From the NCBI GenBank assembly GCA_025517485.1, contig JAOPKB010000004.1, forward strand, positions 248,001 to 312,000: a stretch of DNA of 64,000 nt, in the 5' to 3' direction. This document shows positions 45,227 through 53,710 of this stretch, in pieces (positions within the stretch are counted from its first letter, which is position 1; the number at the start of each line of letters is the position of its first letter). Below the pieces are notes generated by a model. It saw only the letters and a list, made by a program, of their open reading frames with translations. It was not told where the DNA came from and did no database searches. Made by a program: the position numbers and the translations under genes. Origin of the DNA: Natronoglomus mannanivorans. Its GTDB lineage: Archaea > Halobacteriota > Halobacteria > Halobacteriales > Natrialbaceae.

Positions 45227-47398
45227 ATGGCACCGTCGATGCCGATACGCGCACTCGCGTGTCTTACCGCCGTGATACTGTGTTTAGCGGTTGGTGCGGG
45301 TACCACGGGTGCGATCACGCCGTCCGATGGCGTGGTGAACGTGACAGATAATGGGGTGGAAGACGATCTAGTGGAGAACGTGGATGCCGCCGTAAACGTC
45401 TCCGAGCAACTCCACACCGAATCGACGAGTGAGGGACACGTCGAGGTGGGCGAGAACGGGACTCTCGTTTCCGACGTCAGCGACGGTACCGGTGCCAGCA
45501 ACGGTAACGACAACAGTGCCAACAATGGTAGCGCCGCTAACAACGCCAACAGCAACGATACCGGCAACGGGGACGGCGCGCCCGAGACCACACCCACGTT
45601 CACTGCGAACCAGAGCGAGGATGCAGCCCACGCCGACGAGGTCCACTCCGCGGCCGACGACGTCGCTGGGGACCGTGAGGGTGTCGGTGAGGGGAACGGT
45701 TCCGAAGATAACGACAGCGCCGGTGACGGAATCGAAACAGTCGAGGAAACCCTCGATACCGTCGCAAATACCACCGGTTCGGACGACGGCGTCGAGAACG
45801 ACGGTACCGAAAACGACGATACCGAGAACGAGTCGCGGGAAACCGGCCTCGAGCACGCAGCCACGAAAGCGACCACTGTGTCCGACTCGGTGACGACTGA
45901 CGCCCTCGATGCGACGGTCGACGGGGCGAACGAATCGCTCGAGGTTTCGATGGATGAACGGGAACTCGGTGTGAATACGTCCCTCGAAGACCGGAACGTG
46001 ACGTCCGAACACGGTGCAATGGTACGTGCGGCGACGAACGTCACGGTCGACGCCAACAGTACGACCGGAAACGGCACGGCGCTGGCCGTTTCAACCAGTG
46101 AAACCAGTGTTCGGTCTACTGCCGGTGCCAGTGCCAGTGCCAGTGCCAGTGTTAATTCCAATGCCAGTGCTCATCCCAGCGAAAACGCGGCCACACGATC
46201 GATGGCCGCGAGGGTCGCACAGGCCAACGCCAACACGACCGTCACAGTCGCACAGCTCAATGGCGAGACCAGCGTCGTTCGGACCAACGGGAACGCGACC
46301 GCCAGAGTCGGTAACGGCAACGCGCACACGCGAGCCGCTCACTCGAGTCACGTCGACAGAGACGAGCTGGTCACGACGACCGTCGATACGAACGGCCAAC
46401 TGAACGAGTCGGCAATTGCTGCCATATTCGGCGACGAGTCGAGTGAGACCGACGACTCCGATCGGTCTGGAAACGAGTCGGCGTCCAGTTCGACTTCGTC
46501 CTCGTCCTCGGCTTCGGCCTCGGCCTCGAGTTCGGGTTCCAGTTCCAGTTCGACTACCAGTTCCAGCTCGGCCACCACAACCAGCGCGAACACGCACGAG
46601 GAACCGGAGTTCCAGATTCGAACCAGTGGATCTGACCGCGGATCGAGCGCGACGGACGCCGCTCTCGTCGGGGCGATGGGTGCCGTGACGCTCTCCGGGG
46701 CCGGGGCCGCGACCAGCGCGGGGAGTGCGGGTGCAGCCAGTGCCGGTGCCGGGGCCGGGGCCAGTGCAGGGACGGGGCTCCTCGCGAATCTGAGCTTCCT
46801 CGTTCAGTTCTTCTGGCTCCGCCATCTCCGCCCGATTCTGGTGAACCTGCCGTGGGAGTTCCTGTCGATTTCGGTCTTCAAATACAGCCGCTACGACGAC
46901 TCGGACCCGCTCGAGAACGATCGGAGACGTGTGATCTACGAGACGATCGAGGACGACCCCGGTGCGTATCTCTCCGCAGTGAGCGAGACGAGTGACGTCC
47001 CGCTATCGACGGTCCGCCACCACGTTCGCGTCCTCGAGGACGAGGGACTGGTGACCTCGGTGAAGGTTCACGGGAAGCGCCGATACGTCCCCGCTGGCGA
47101 GGGTGACGTCGAACTCCACGCCGCGCTCGCCGAACCGGCAAAGCGTGATGTTCTCGAGGCGCTCGCAGACCACGGTCGGGCGAACAACGGGACCCTCGCG
47201 ACGGCGCTCGATCGCGACCCCAGCACGGTCTCTCACCACCTGTCGACGCTCGAGGACGACGGACTCGTCGTTCGCGAGCAGGACGGACGATCGATCGTCA
47301 ACGAACTCGCGCCCGACGTGGAGGCGCGCTTGTTCGAAGACGACGGGGTCGAAGAAGACGAGTCACAGCGGGCAGTTGCAGTTCCTGCCGACGACTGA
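45227..47398 (+). CDS. Membrane-anchored tandem winged-helix regulator with glycosylatable ectodomain
   Basis: 723 residues from ATG 45227; TATA-like TGTATTATG at 45187-45195. A signal sequence (about 1-28, LACLTAVILCLAVGAG) is followed by about 480 residues of extremely Asn/Ser/Thr/Asp-rich, low-complexity sequence with many NxS/T sequons (NVTDN, NVSEQ, NGTLV, NATAR, NTTVTV), likely N-glycosylated outside. A Gly/Ala-rich then hydrophobic segment (about 482-545, with NLSFLVQFFWL) should cross the membrane. The cytoplasmic end (about 560-715) has two winged helices: PLSTVRHHVRVLEDEGLV and PSTVSHHLSTLEDDGLVV. The family is known in haloarchaea but uncharacterised. Confidence 0.75.
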   Translation: MAPSMPIRALACLTAVILCLAVGAGTTGAITPSDGVVNVTDNGVEDDLVENVDAAVNVSEQLHTESTSEGHVEVGENGTLVSDVSDGTGASNGNDNSANNGSAANNANSNDTGNGDGAPETTPTFTANQSEDAAHADEVHSAADDVAGDREGVGEGNGSEDNDSAGDGIETVEETLDTVANTTGSDDGVENDGTENDDTENESRETGLEHAATKATTVSDSVTTDALDATVDGANESLEVSMDERELGVNTSLEDRNVTSEHGAMVRAATNVTVDANSTTGNGTALAVSTSETSVRSTAGASASASASVNSNASAHPSENAATRSMAARVAQANANTTVTVAQLNGETSVVRTNGNATARVGNGNAHTRAAHSSHVDRDELVTTTVDTNGQLNESAIAAIFGDESSETDDSDRSGNESASSSTSSSSSASASASSSGSSSSSTTSSSSATTTSANTHEEPEFQIRTSGSDRGSSATDAALVGAMGAVTLSGAGAATSAGSAGAASAGAGAGASAGTGLLANLSFLVQFFWLRHLRPILVNLPWEFLSISVFKYSRYDDSDPLENDRRRVIYETIEDDPGAYLSAVSETSDVPLSTVRHHVRVLEDEGLVTSVKVHGKRRYVPAGEGDVELHAALAEPAKRDVLEALADHGRANNGTLATALDRDPSTVSHHLSTLEDDGLVVREQDGRSIVNELAPDVEARLFEDDGVEEDESQRAVAVPADD

Positions 47399-47710
47399 TC
47401 GTGATCGTGATTACGACTACGACTGCGTTCCTGCTCGACATCGAGTTCTCGTTTCGGTTCCGTTTTCACCAACACGAGCGACAGTGGTGCCGTTCACTGA
47501 GTCAGTTGGGTATCGATTGCTGAACACACTGTACGTTGTTGTGACTGCGGTGTAAGCGAGTGACTGCTGTCACGGAGCGGTGGACTCCGGCGGTCGATCC
47601 ACCGATCTCCGGATCGAGACACTCGGCTCGGCGAGTGGGTTCTCCGTCGGGGGCATTCGGTGGTGTTCGCAACCGGTGCATTGCGATGTCGCGAGCACCG
47701 GCGGCGATCA
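47399..47710. other. Intergenic region
   Basis: 312 bases between the convergent HTH gene and gvpO stop. No gene, promoter or repeat is clearly supported. GC content and codon statistics give no coding signal. Confidence 0.6.
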
Positions 47711-48244
47711 TCACTCGTCGAAGGCTGCCGTATCGCCGCGTCGGTATCGGTCCCGTCGACGATACCCCTTGACGACGCCGTCTTCGTCGAGTTCGATCGT
47801 ATATCGGCCGATGATGTCCTGCGTGTCGGGGACGGCCCGGCGTTCGATCACTTCGACGACTGCCTGCCAGCCCTCTTCGGTCGCGGTGATCTCGCTGACA
47901 CCGTCGAACGTGTGGCCGATCAGTTCTCCGGCCGTCGATTGGACGGTTCGGCGGATCGCCAGGACACCCTCGATCCGGTCGTCGTCGGCGTCGATCTCGA
48001 CTTCTTCAACGTCGACGTCCTCCGGATCTGTCGTCTCTTCCTGACTCGCTTGCTGTTGTTGCTGTTGCTGTTCTTGTTCCCCGTCTGCGGTCTCCGTTTC
48101 AGTTTCACTCACAGTTGGATCACTCTCGTCGTGTTGGTAGCAAAAATCGTTTTCCTGGGCTGGCCGCGAACACCGCTCACCGTCCGCTGTGAGCGCCTTG
48201 CATCGTTCGCTTCGTTGGGTATCTTGTGTGTCGGCTTGGGCCAT
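47711..48244 (-). CDS. gvpO: Gas vesicle protein GvpO with Cys-rich N terminus
   Basis: 177 residues. The C-terminal GvpO domain (about 85-170) contains ITATEEGWQAVVEVIERRAVPD and YTIELDEDGVVKGYRRRDRYRRG. The N-terminal 40 residues have a C-x9-C-x9-C-x2-H set (C15, C25, C35, H38) that could bind zinc, then a poly-Gln run (about 58-66). GvpO is needed for gas vesicle formation in haloarchaea. It is the last gene of the minus-strand gvpA-N-O operon. Confidence 0.92.
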   Translation of the reverse strand: MAQADTQDTQRSERCKALTADGERCSRPAQENDFCYQHDESDPTVSETETETADGEQEQQQQQQQASQEETTDPEDVDVEEVEIDADDDRIEGVLAIRRTVQSTAGELIGHTFDGVSEITATEEGWQAVVEVIERRAVPDTQDIIGRYTIELDEDGVVKGYRRRDRYRRGDTAAFDE

Positions 48245-48276
48245 GGACCTGCGTCGTTCGGTGTGTCGTTAGTCGG

Positions 48277-49311
48277 TCACAGAGTGCTCTCGATGTCGTT
48301 TCGAAGGTCTTTCACGTCGCCTTCGCCGACCACCTTCGGCGAGAGGACGTCCGTGAAGACGTCCACGAGGCGGTCGGCTTCGATGTCGTCGTCGCCGTCA
48401 CTCCCGTCGAATATCGCGATCCCCTTCGCCGCCGTGATCGCCGCTCGAGTCCCGACGACGACGTCGAGTTGCTCGCGCAGTGCACGCGTGGCGGCGACGA
48501 TCTGTTCGATGCGGTCGGGCGAGAGGTCGACGTGTGCGCCGACGATCTCGCGTTCGGTCTCCTCGTCGTAGAAGTCGACGTTGACGCCGACGACTCGATC
48601 GAGGAGCGCGTCCTGGGGTTCGTGGACGCCGGCGTACTCCACGCTGTTCGAGGTGAGGATCGCCCGGAACTCCGGGTGGACGTCGATCTGTCGGTCGTCG
48701 CCGCGTTTGCCCGGTCGCTCCAGAACGCCCTCTTCGAACACCGACAGCAGGACGTTGTGGGCGACGGGATTGCTGCGCGAGAACTCGTTGTAGACGAGCG
48801 TCGCGCCCTCGCGGGCGGCGACCGACAGCGGGTTGTCGACCCAGCGTTCGCGAACGACCTCCGTCTGTTTGTGGACGCCACTGACGTACCGATCGTCCTC
48901 CTTGTAGCGCTCACCGCCGGCATGTTGGCCGACGAGTGCCGCGGTGTCGACGGCTTCGTCGCCGTTGATGAAGACGACGGGTCGGCCCCGCTGTGCCGCA
49001 GCGGAGAGCGCCAGCGCCGTCTTCCCACAGCCGGTCGGACCGATGAGGTGGACGGGCTGGTCCGCATCGAGCCAGCCGTTGATTCGGTTCTGGAGCCCTT
49101 CGATCTGTTCGGTCGAGACGAACGGCTCGGGAACGACGTCGCTCGGGTCGGAGAGCGGGCCGTCTGCTCCACGCTGATTCTGGCTCTGAGCCCGTTTCTG
49201 TCCGTTCGTGGAGAGATTCTTCTTCGCGCGGCGGCGCTCCTTCGCTTCTCGATCGCTTCTGATCTTTTTCCCACGGACTTTGCGCTCACGCGAGGACGAA
49301 TCGTTGGCCAT
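48277..49311 (-). CDS. gvpN: Gas vesicle AAA+ ATPase GvpN
   Basis: 344 residues. A basic N-terminal about 50 residues (RKVRGKKIRSDREAKERRRA) precedes the MoxR-like AAA+ core: Walker A IGPTGCGKTALAL (about 90-100), Walker B TLVYNEFSRS, and sensor region ILTSNSVEYAG. GvpN is needed for vesicles to reach full size. It follows gvpA by 57 bases and precedes gvpO by 32 bases on the same strand. Confidence 0.95.
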   Translation of the reverse strand: MANDSSSRERKVRGKKIRSDREAKERRRAKKNLSTNGQKRAQSQNQRGADGPLSDPSDVVPEPFVSTEQIEGLQNRINGWLDADQPVHLIGPTGCGKTALALSAAAQRGRPVVFINGDEAVDTAALVGQHAGGERYKEDDRYVSGVHKQTEVVRERWVDNPLSVAAREGATLVYNEFSRSNPVAHNVLLSVFEEGVLERPGKRGDDRQIDVHPEFRAILTSNSVEYAGVHEPQDALLDRVVGVNVDFYDEETEREIVGAHVDLSPDRIEQIVAATRALREQLDVVVGTRAAITAAKGIAIFDGSDGDDDIEADRLVDVFTDVLSPKVVGEGDVKDLRNDIESTL

Positions 49312-49368
49312 GAAATGAGGTGAGGTTGAAGTTGAAGATCGTAGTCGTATCGTCGTGGCGACGGCAGC

Positions 49369-49653
49369 TTATTCGGTTGCCGACTGCGGCGACGATTCTG
49401 GTCGGGTTTCGACCTTGAGTTCCTCGAGTTCCTCGAGGTCGCCTTCGGCACTCGCCTGCTCGATCTTGGATATCTCCTCCGCGTAGTGGAGGAACGTGTC
49501 CACGGAGGCGACGACGACACGGGCCTCGATGGTCAGGAGTTCGATCCCGACGACCGAGATTCGTGCCCAGACGTCGATGACGACGCCCTTGTCGAGGACT
49601 CGGTCCAGGACTTCCGCGAGACTCGAGGAGTCGGGTCTTCGTTGGTTTGCCAT
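49369..49653 (-). CDS. gvpA: Major gas vesicle structural protein GvpA
   Basis: 94 residues from ATG 49653. The beta-barrel wall subunit pattern is near-identical to other haloarchaeal Gvp[41 protein letters not shown] and [18 protein letters not shown]. GvpA polymerises into the ribbed hollow wall. The C-terminal tail after the IEQA position is about 20 residues longer and more acidic than in Halobacterium GvpA (about 76 residues). Confidence 0.97.
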   Translation of the reverse strand: MANQRRPDSSSLAEVLDRVLDKGVVIDVWARISVVGIELLTIEARVVVASVDTFLHYAEEISKIEQASAEGDLEELEELKVETRPESSPQSATE

Positions 49654-49988
49654 TGTAGATGCACTTGGTTGTGGACTCCGGACCCGTATCACGGTTCACG
49701 CTGCTGCTGCAAGCAGCACCGTCAGGAACGGTGACGACCAAGCGACGCGTGTCGCAACCGGTGTACCGCCAGCGCGCTCGACAGTCCGGAATTATAAACA
49801 ATACGTGACATGTGTAATAGTATTCGCCGACTACTCCGAATCAGTCGCTCGTTTACCGGGGTCGGAAAACGAGTCAGATTATTGACCAAGCTATCCATTT
49901 ATGCGCGCGTATCAGGTAGGGCCGATGTGCACAATCAGCGTCGCGAGAGTCACGACAAGAGTCGACCGGTAACAGGGGTGACCCCGAG
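49654..49988. promoter_or_regulatory. Divergent gvpA/gvpF control region
   Basis: 335 bases separate gvpA and gvpF. The centre holds GGAATTATAAAC at 49790-49801, which reads as a TATA box on both strands (TTTATAATT on the minus strand toward gvpA; TTATAAAC on the plus strand). A second candidate for gvpF is CCATTTATG at 49894-49902. A CTGCTGCAAGCAG palindrome lies at 49702-49714 in the gvpA leader. In other haloarchaea GvpE acts between divergent gvp promoters; no GvpE gene is in the window. Start sites not tested. Confidence 0.55.
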
Positions 49989-50612
49989 GTGAGCAACTAC
50001 TACGTCTACGGCGTCATCAGGGCCAGTGACGACCTCGAGTTCGAGACCGACGCCGTCGCGGGTGCAGACCGGATCTACACCGTCTCTCACCGACGGCTCG
50101 CGGCTGTCGTCTCCGACATCGAGGAGACCGAACCCGAACAGACCGACGAGGACGCCCAGCGCCACGACGACGTCCTCCGCGAGATCATGGAGTACGGCGA
50201 CGGTCGGACGATCGTTCCGATGCGCTTCGGGATGGTTTTCGAGAACGAGCGCGCGCTCAAGAACGTCCTTCGAGGGGCGCGGCCGGCGTTCAGACGGACG
50301 GTGAACGATATCGAGGGGACCGTCGAACTCGGCCTCAAACTCGTCCGCGAGGAGGACGCCGACGTCGACCGCGAGGCGATCGAAGCGGCCGTCGCGGACG
50401 AACTCGAACCGCTGGCCGTCGACTCGACCGAGAGCGACCTGTTCAGCGACCGACTCGTTTTGAACCGCTCGTATCTCGTCGAGAGCGAGGACCGCGAGGC
50501 GTTCGACGAGGCGATCGCCCGGTTCGAGGACGTACACGACGACCTGCTGGTCCAGTACACGGGTCCGTTCGCACCGTACAGTTTCGTCGACGTCCACATC
50601 GGAGCCCAATAA
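49989..50612 (+). CDS. gvpF: Gas vesicle protein GvpF
   Basis: 207 residues from GTG 49989 (VSNYYVYGVIRASDDLEF); an upstream GTG at 49978 is out of frame. GvpF/L features: ALKNVLRGARPAFRRTVND, VELGLKLVREED and VQYTGPFAPYSFVDVHI. GvpF is a minor wall or assembly protein that binds GvpA. It opens the plus-strand operon, and gvpG starts 4 bases after its stop. Confidence 0.93.
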   Translation: MSNYYVYGVIRASDDLEFETDAVAGADRIYTVSHRRLAAVVSDIEETEPEQTDEDAQRHDDVLREIMEYGDGRTIVPMRFGMVFENERALKNVLRGARPAFRRTVNDIEGTVELGLKLVREEDADVDREAIEAAVADELEPLAVDSTESDLFSDRLVLNRSYLVESEDREAFDEAIARFEDVHDDLLVQYTGPFAPYSFVDVHIGAQ

Positions 50613-50616
50613 TACA

Positions 50617-50871
50617 ATGTTCATCCTCGACGACCTCCTGTTTCGACCGTTCGTCGGCATCATCGATGCCCTGCACACGATCGCGCTCGACGAGCTGTAC
50701 GATCTCGAGGGCCTCGAGGACGAACTCAAAGAGAACCAGTTGCTGTACGAACTCGGCGAGCGCTCGGAGGAGGAGTACGAACGCGAGAAGGAACGACTCG
50801 AAGAAGAGATCGAAATCGCTCGTGAAGTTCACGAGGAACTGGCGAGTGGCCGTGTGGAGATAAAATCCTGA
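50617..50871 (+). CDS. gvpG: Gas vesicle protein GvpG
   Basis: 84 residues. Starts MFILDDLLFRPFVGIIDALH and continues as a helical, Glu-rich coiled coil (SEEEYEREKERLEEEIEIA), the standard GvpG layout. GvpG is one of the accessory proteins required for vesicle formation. 4 bases after gvpF, 14 before gvpH. Confidence 0.93.
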   Translation: MFILDDLLFRPFVGIIDALHTIALDELYDLEGLEDELKENQLLYELGERSEEEYEREKERLEEEIEIAREVHEELASGRVEIKS

Positions 50872-50885
50872 GACTGATACTGACT

Positions 50886-51710
50886 ATGAGTGACCGATTC
50901 CCTGACGATACGGACGACCCGAACGACGACCGGTCCGACGACGACCGGTGGGAGAACCGACCGCCCGACGACGGTGGTGACGAGCGAGGGTCGTGGCTCA
51001 CGAGCCTGCTGACTGCCCTCGATCGACTAGACGAGTTTTCGTCCAGTTCGGCCACCAACTCCAGCCCTGGGTCCAGACCGAGACCGGGGTCTGGCGCTGC
51101 AGACGCCGATTCCGGCTCCGATCCCGATCCCGATCCCGACCCCGACCGCCGAAAACGAGAACACCGGTCCAGTTTCGACTACGACATCTCGATCCGGACC
51201 GGGCTCGACGATCTCGTCGGCGGGAGCGGTGCCGGTGCCGGTGACCGGGGCCGTGACCGCGATCAGGGCCGGGGCCACCACGACGTTCGCCGATCCGAGC
51301 CGGACCGGTCTTCGGACCGACGCCGAACTCGCCGGCGAAACGAAGCCAACGCAGACCACCGCGTGACGACTCGAACACTGGACGACGAACTGGTCGTCAC
51401 TGCCGACCTCTCCGGCGTCGACCCCGACGATATCACCGTCGGCTTCGACGACGGGACACTCGTCGTCGGCGTCGACAATCGAGCGATCGAGCGGGTTTCG
51501 GTCCCCTGGGCGGAGTCGTCGGCCGAAGCGGCGGTTCGAAACGGGATTTTGACCGTTACCGTCACTCCCGATTCGCAAGCGGATTCGGACGCCGGTTCGA
51601 TGAACGTCGAGGGAGCGTCCGGGACGGAATCGGAGTCGGAGACGACAGACGAGCCCGAGGACGCGGAGACGAACGCGGGCGAGGATCCCGATACGGAGGA
51701 CGACAGATGA
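50886..51710 (+). CDS. gvpH: Gas vesicle protein GvpH, Hsp20-like, with long disordered N terminus
   Basis: 274 residues. The first about 155 residues are acidic, Ser/Asp/Arg-rich and low complexity, with imperfect DPD repeats. An alpha-crystallin-like domain follows (RTLDDELVVTADLSGVDPD, ITVGFDDGTLVVGVDN and AEAAVRNGILTVTV). The tail is acidic. GvpH stabilises vesicles as a small heat-shock-like protein. Its stop overlaps the next ATG by 4 bases. Confidence 0.85.
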   Translation: MSDRFPDDTDDPNDDRSDDDRWENRPPDDGGDERGSWLTSLLTALDRLDEFSSSSATNSSPGSRPRPGSGAADADSGSDPDPDPDPDRRKREHRSSFDYDISIRTGLDDLVGGSGAGAGDRGRDRDQGRGHHDVRRSEPDRSSDRRRTRRRNEANADHRVTTRTLDDELVVTADLSGVDPDDITVGFDDGTLVVGVDNRAIERVSVPWAESSAEAAVRNGILTVTVTPDSQADSDAGSMNVEGASGTESESETTDEPEDAETNAGEDPDTEDDR

Positions 51711-52750
51711 GCGACGACCTCGAGACACTCCTCGACGACGCGGAAGAAGCCCTGACGAACCTCGAGGATCTCGACTTCGATCTCGACGACGACGGCGATG
51801 GCGACATCCTCGAGATACTCGATAACGATCAAATCGAAACGCTCGTCGGGAACGTCGGAACGCTGGCGGACGTCGCCGACGAAGCCGAGGACTTACTCGA
51901 GGCGATCGACTTCACTGAACTTCCCGACGCGATCGACATGAGCGAGGTGCTCAAGGCGATTCAGGTCGGCGAGATTCCCGACGCGATTCGGGAGGGAGAA
52001 TCCGACGATGTCCTCAAGCTCCGACACCTGATCCGTGCGATCAGCCTGACGAACCTCTGGGACGCCGCGAACGTTCGCGAACTGTGGCGGGCCAAACGCG
52101 ATCTCGAGGACTCCGTCGACGACGTCGCAGCGGAGAGCGAGGACGGGAGTCTGCTCGAGGAGGCCGCGTCGTCGGTCTCGGAGATGGCTGACGACGATGA
52201 GGACGGTGACGGGCTCGTCGGAGACGACGATGGCATGCTCGACGACGTCGGCGACGACCTCGCGGACGCCGCAGCCGACGAGTTCGGATCGATGGATCTC
52301 ATGGACGGCGACGAGTTCGGTCTGAGTGCCGAAGACACGCAGGCCTATCAGACGATGATCCAACAGCAGGCACTTCAGGGAATCGACGAGTTCCGCGACG
52401 CGCTGTTGCTGACCCACGAGAAGTTCCAGCAGCTCTACGAGTTCAACCGGGAGAAGATGCGTCGCACCGACCGGGGGACCAACTCCCGGAACCCGACGGC
52501 GGCGTCGACGATGCCGATCGAGCGTGCGGACGTGCCCAGCACGGTCCGGTACTCGACGGTACCCCGGGAGACGCGTCACTCGACGGCACCGAACCGACGC
52601 CGGATTTACGGGCCGCGGTTCGAGCAGGAACTCGAGAAGCGGCGGTCTGGATCTGGATCTGGATCTGGGTCCGGGTCCGGGTCCGGGTCGGGAACCGACG
52701 CCGAATCTGGAGCCGACACCCACTCGGGAGGTGAGACCGATGGTCGATGA
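51707..52750 (+). CDS. gvpI: Candidate GvpI fused to a long acidic N-terminal region
   Basis: 347 residues in the gvpI position between gvpH and gvpJ. The C-terminal half (about 250-310) has RADVPSTVRYSTVPRETRHS and NRRRIYGPRFEQEL, the basic, repetitive style of haloarchaeal GvpI. The N-terminal about 210 residues are acidic and Leu-rich (DDLETLLDDAEEALTNLEDL, LPDAIDMSEVLKAI) and not part of the GvpI family as I know it. A helical linker (YQTMIQQQALQGIDEFRDAL) joins the two. After residue 313 comes an (SG) repeat. Identity as GvpI rests on position and the C-terminal pattern. Confidence 0.6.
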   Translation: MSDDLETLLDDAEEALTNLEDLDFDLDDDGDGDILEILDNDQIETLVGNVGTLADVADEAEDLLEAIDFTELPDAIDMSEVLKAIQVGEIPDAIREGESDDVLKLRHLIRAISLTNLWDAANVRELWRAKRDLEDSVDDVAAESEDGSLLEEAASSVSEMADDDEDGDGLVGDDDGMLDDVGDDLADAAADEFGSMDLMDGDEFGLSAEDTQAYQTMIQQQALQGIDEFRDALLLTHEKFQQLYEFNREKMRRTDRGTNSRNPTAASTMPIERADVPSTVRYSTVPRETRHSTAPNRRRIYGPRFEQELEKRRSGSGSGSGSGSGSGSGTDAESGADTHSGGETDGR

Positions 52751-53363
52751 TTTCCAGCCGAGTAGACAGAAAGCCGACCTCGCCGAAGTCGTCGAGATGC
52801 TCCTCGACAAGGGCGTCGTCCTCAACGCCGACATCGCCGTCTCCGTCGGCGACACGCAACTGCTCGGTATCCAGGTCCGTGCCGCCCTTGCCTCCTTCGA
52901 GACGGCGGCCAAGTACGGCCTCGAGTTCCCCGAGGGAACCGACATGCGCCGGGTCGCCGAGGCGGCCGGCGAGCCGGAACTCGCCGAGGAGTACGACGGA
53001 CGGCGGCCGCCGGTCGACCCGACTCGAGGTGTCAACGTCACCGCCGAGGAGGGAGAGTTCGGTCGTGAGGATGGTGAAGAGGGTGAAGAGGAACTCGAAG
53101 GTGGAGACGACGGAACCGACGACACCGCCGATCGCGGTTCCGAACGACTCGGTGCGCGCCCCGATCCAGACCAACCCAACAGCGGCGATATCGACGTCTT
53201 CGACGACGGGCCACTGGATGTCGGCGAGGACGAAGACGAAACGGACGACTCGGAGTCGGAGTCGGAGTCGGAGTCCGACGATCAGGATCAGGGTCAGGAT
53301 TCGGATTCGGATCAGAACGAAGACGAAGAAACGGCCACAGCCGAAACGGAGGGAAGCCAATGA
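52740..53363 (+). CDS. gvpJ: Gas vesicle protein GvpJ with acidic tail
   Basis: 207 residues from ATG 52740. The GvpA-like core (about 12-75) is SRQKADLAEVVEMLLDKGVV, LNADIAVSVGDTQLLGIQVRAALASFET. GvpJ is a minor wall protein and usually about 110-115 residues; here about 120 further residues form an acidic tail with an SESESESES run and DQDQ repeats. It overlaps the upstream gene by 11 bases and gvpK by 4 bases. Confidence 0.93.
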   Translation: MVDDFQPSRQKADLAEVVEMLLDKGVVLNADIAVSVGDTQLLGIQVRAALASFETAAKYGLEFPEGTDMRRVAEAAGEPELAEEYDGRRPPVDPTRGVNVTAEEGEFGREDGEEGEEELEGGDDGTDDTADRGSERLGARPDPDQPNSGDIDVFDDGPLDVGEDEDETDDSESESESESDDQDQGQDSDSDQNEDEETATAETEGSQ

Positions 53364-53710
53364 CGACGATCGACATCGACGGCGAGGAAGCAGCCGACGG
53401 CGTCATGACACTCGTCGTGACGGTCGTCGAACTGCTAGTCGACGCCCTCGAGCGCGAGGCGGTTCGCCGGATGGAGTCGGGAGCACTCACCGACGAGGAG
53501 ATCGAGCGACTCGGTCAGCAACTCGCCGCGATCGAGGAGGAGATCGAGCAACTGAAAGAAGATCAGGAGATCGAAGACGGTGTCGAGAACCTTCGGGGCG
53601 ACCTCGACGGCCTCGTCTCGGACATGATCGACCGTCTCGACGAGGAGTCGGCCCCCGGCCAGCGGCCGGGCTACTCGGTGTTCGACGAGCCTGGAGGTGA
53701 CGAGCGATGA
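53360..53710 (+). CDS. gvpK: Gas vesicle protein GvpK
   Basis: 116 residues. Family pattern ADGVMTLVVTVVELLVDALE, REAVRRMESGALTDEEIERLG and IEEEIEQLKED, ending RLDEESAPGQRPGYSVFDEP. GvpK is an accessory protein required for vesicle formation. Start and stop overlap gvpJ and gvpL by 4 bases each. Confidence 0.95.
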   Translation: MTTIDIDGEEAADGVMTLVVTVVELLVDALEREAVRRMESGALTDEEIERLGQQLAAIEEEIEQLKEDQEIEDGVENLRGDLDGLVSDMIDRLDEESAPGQRPGYSVFDEPGGDER

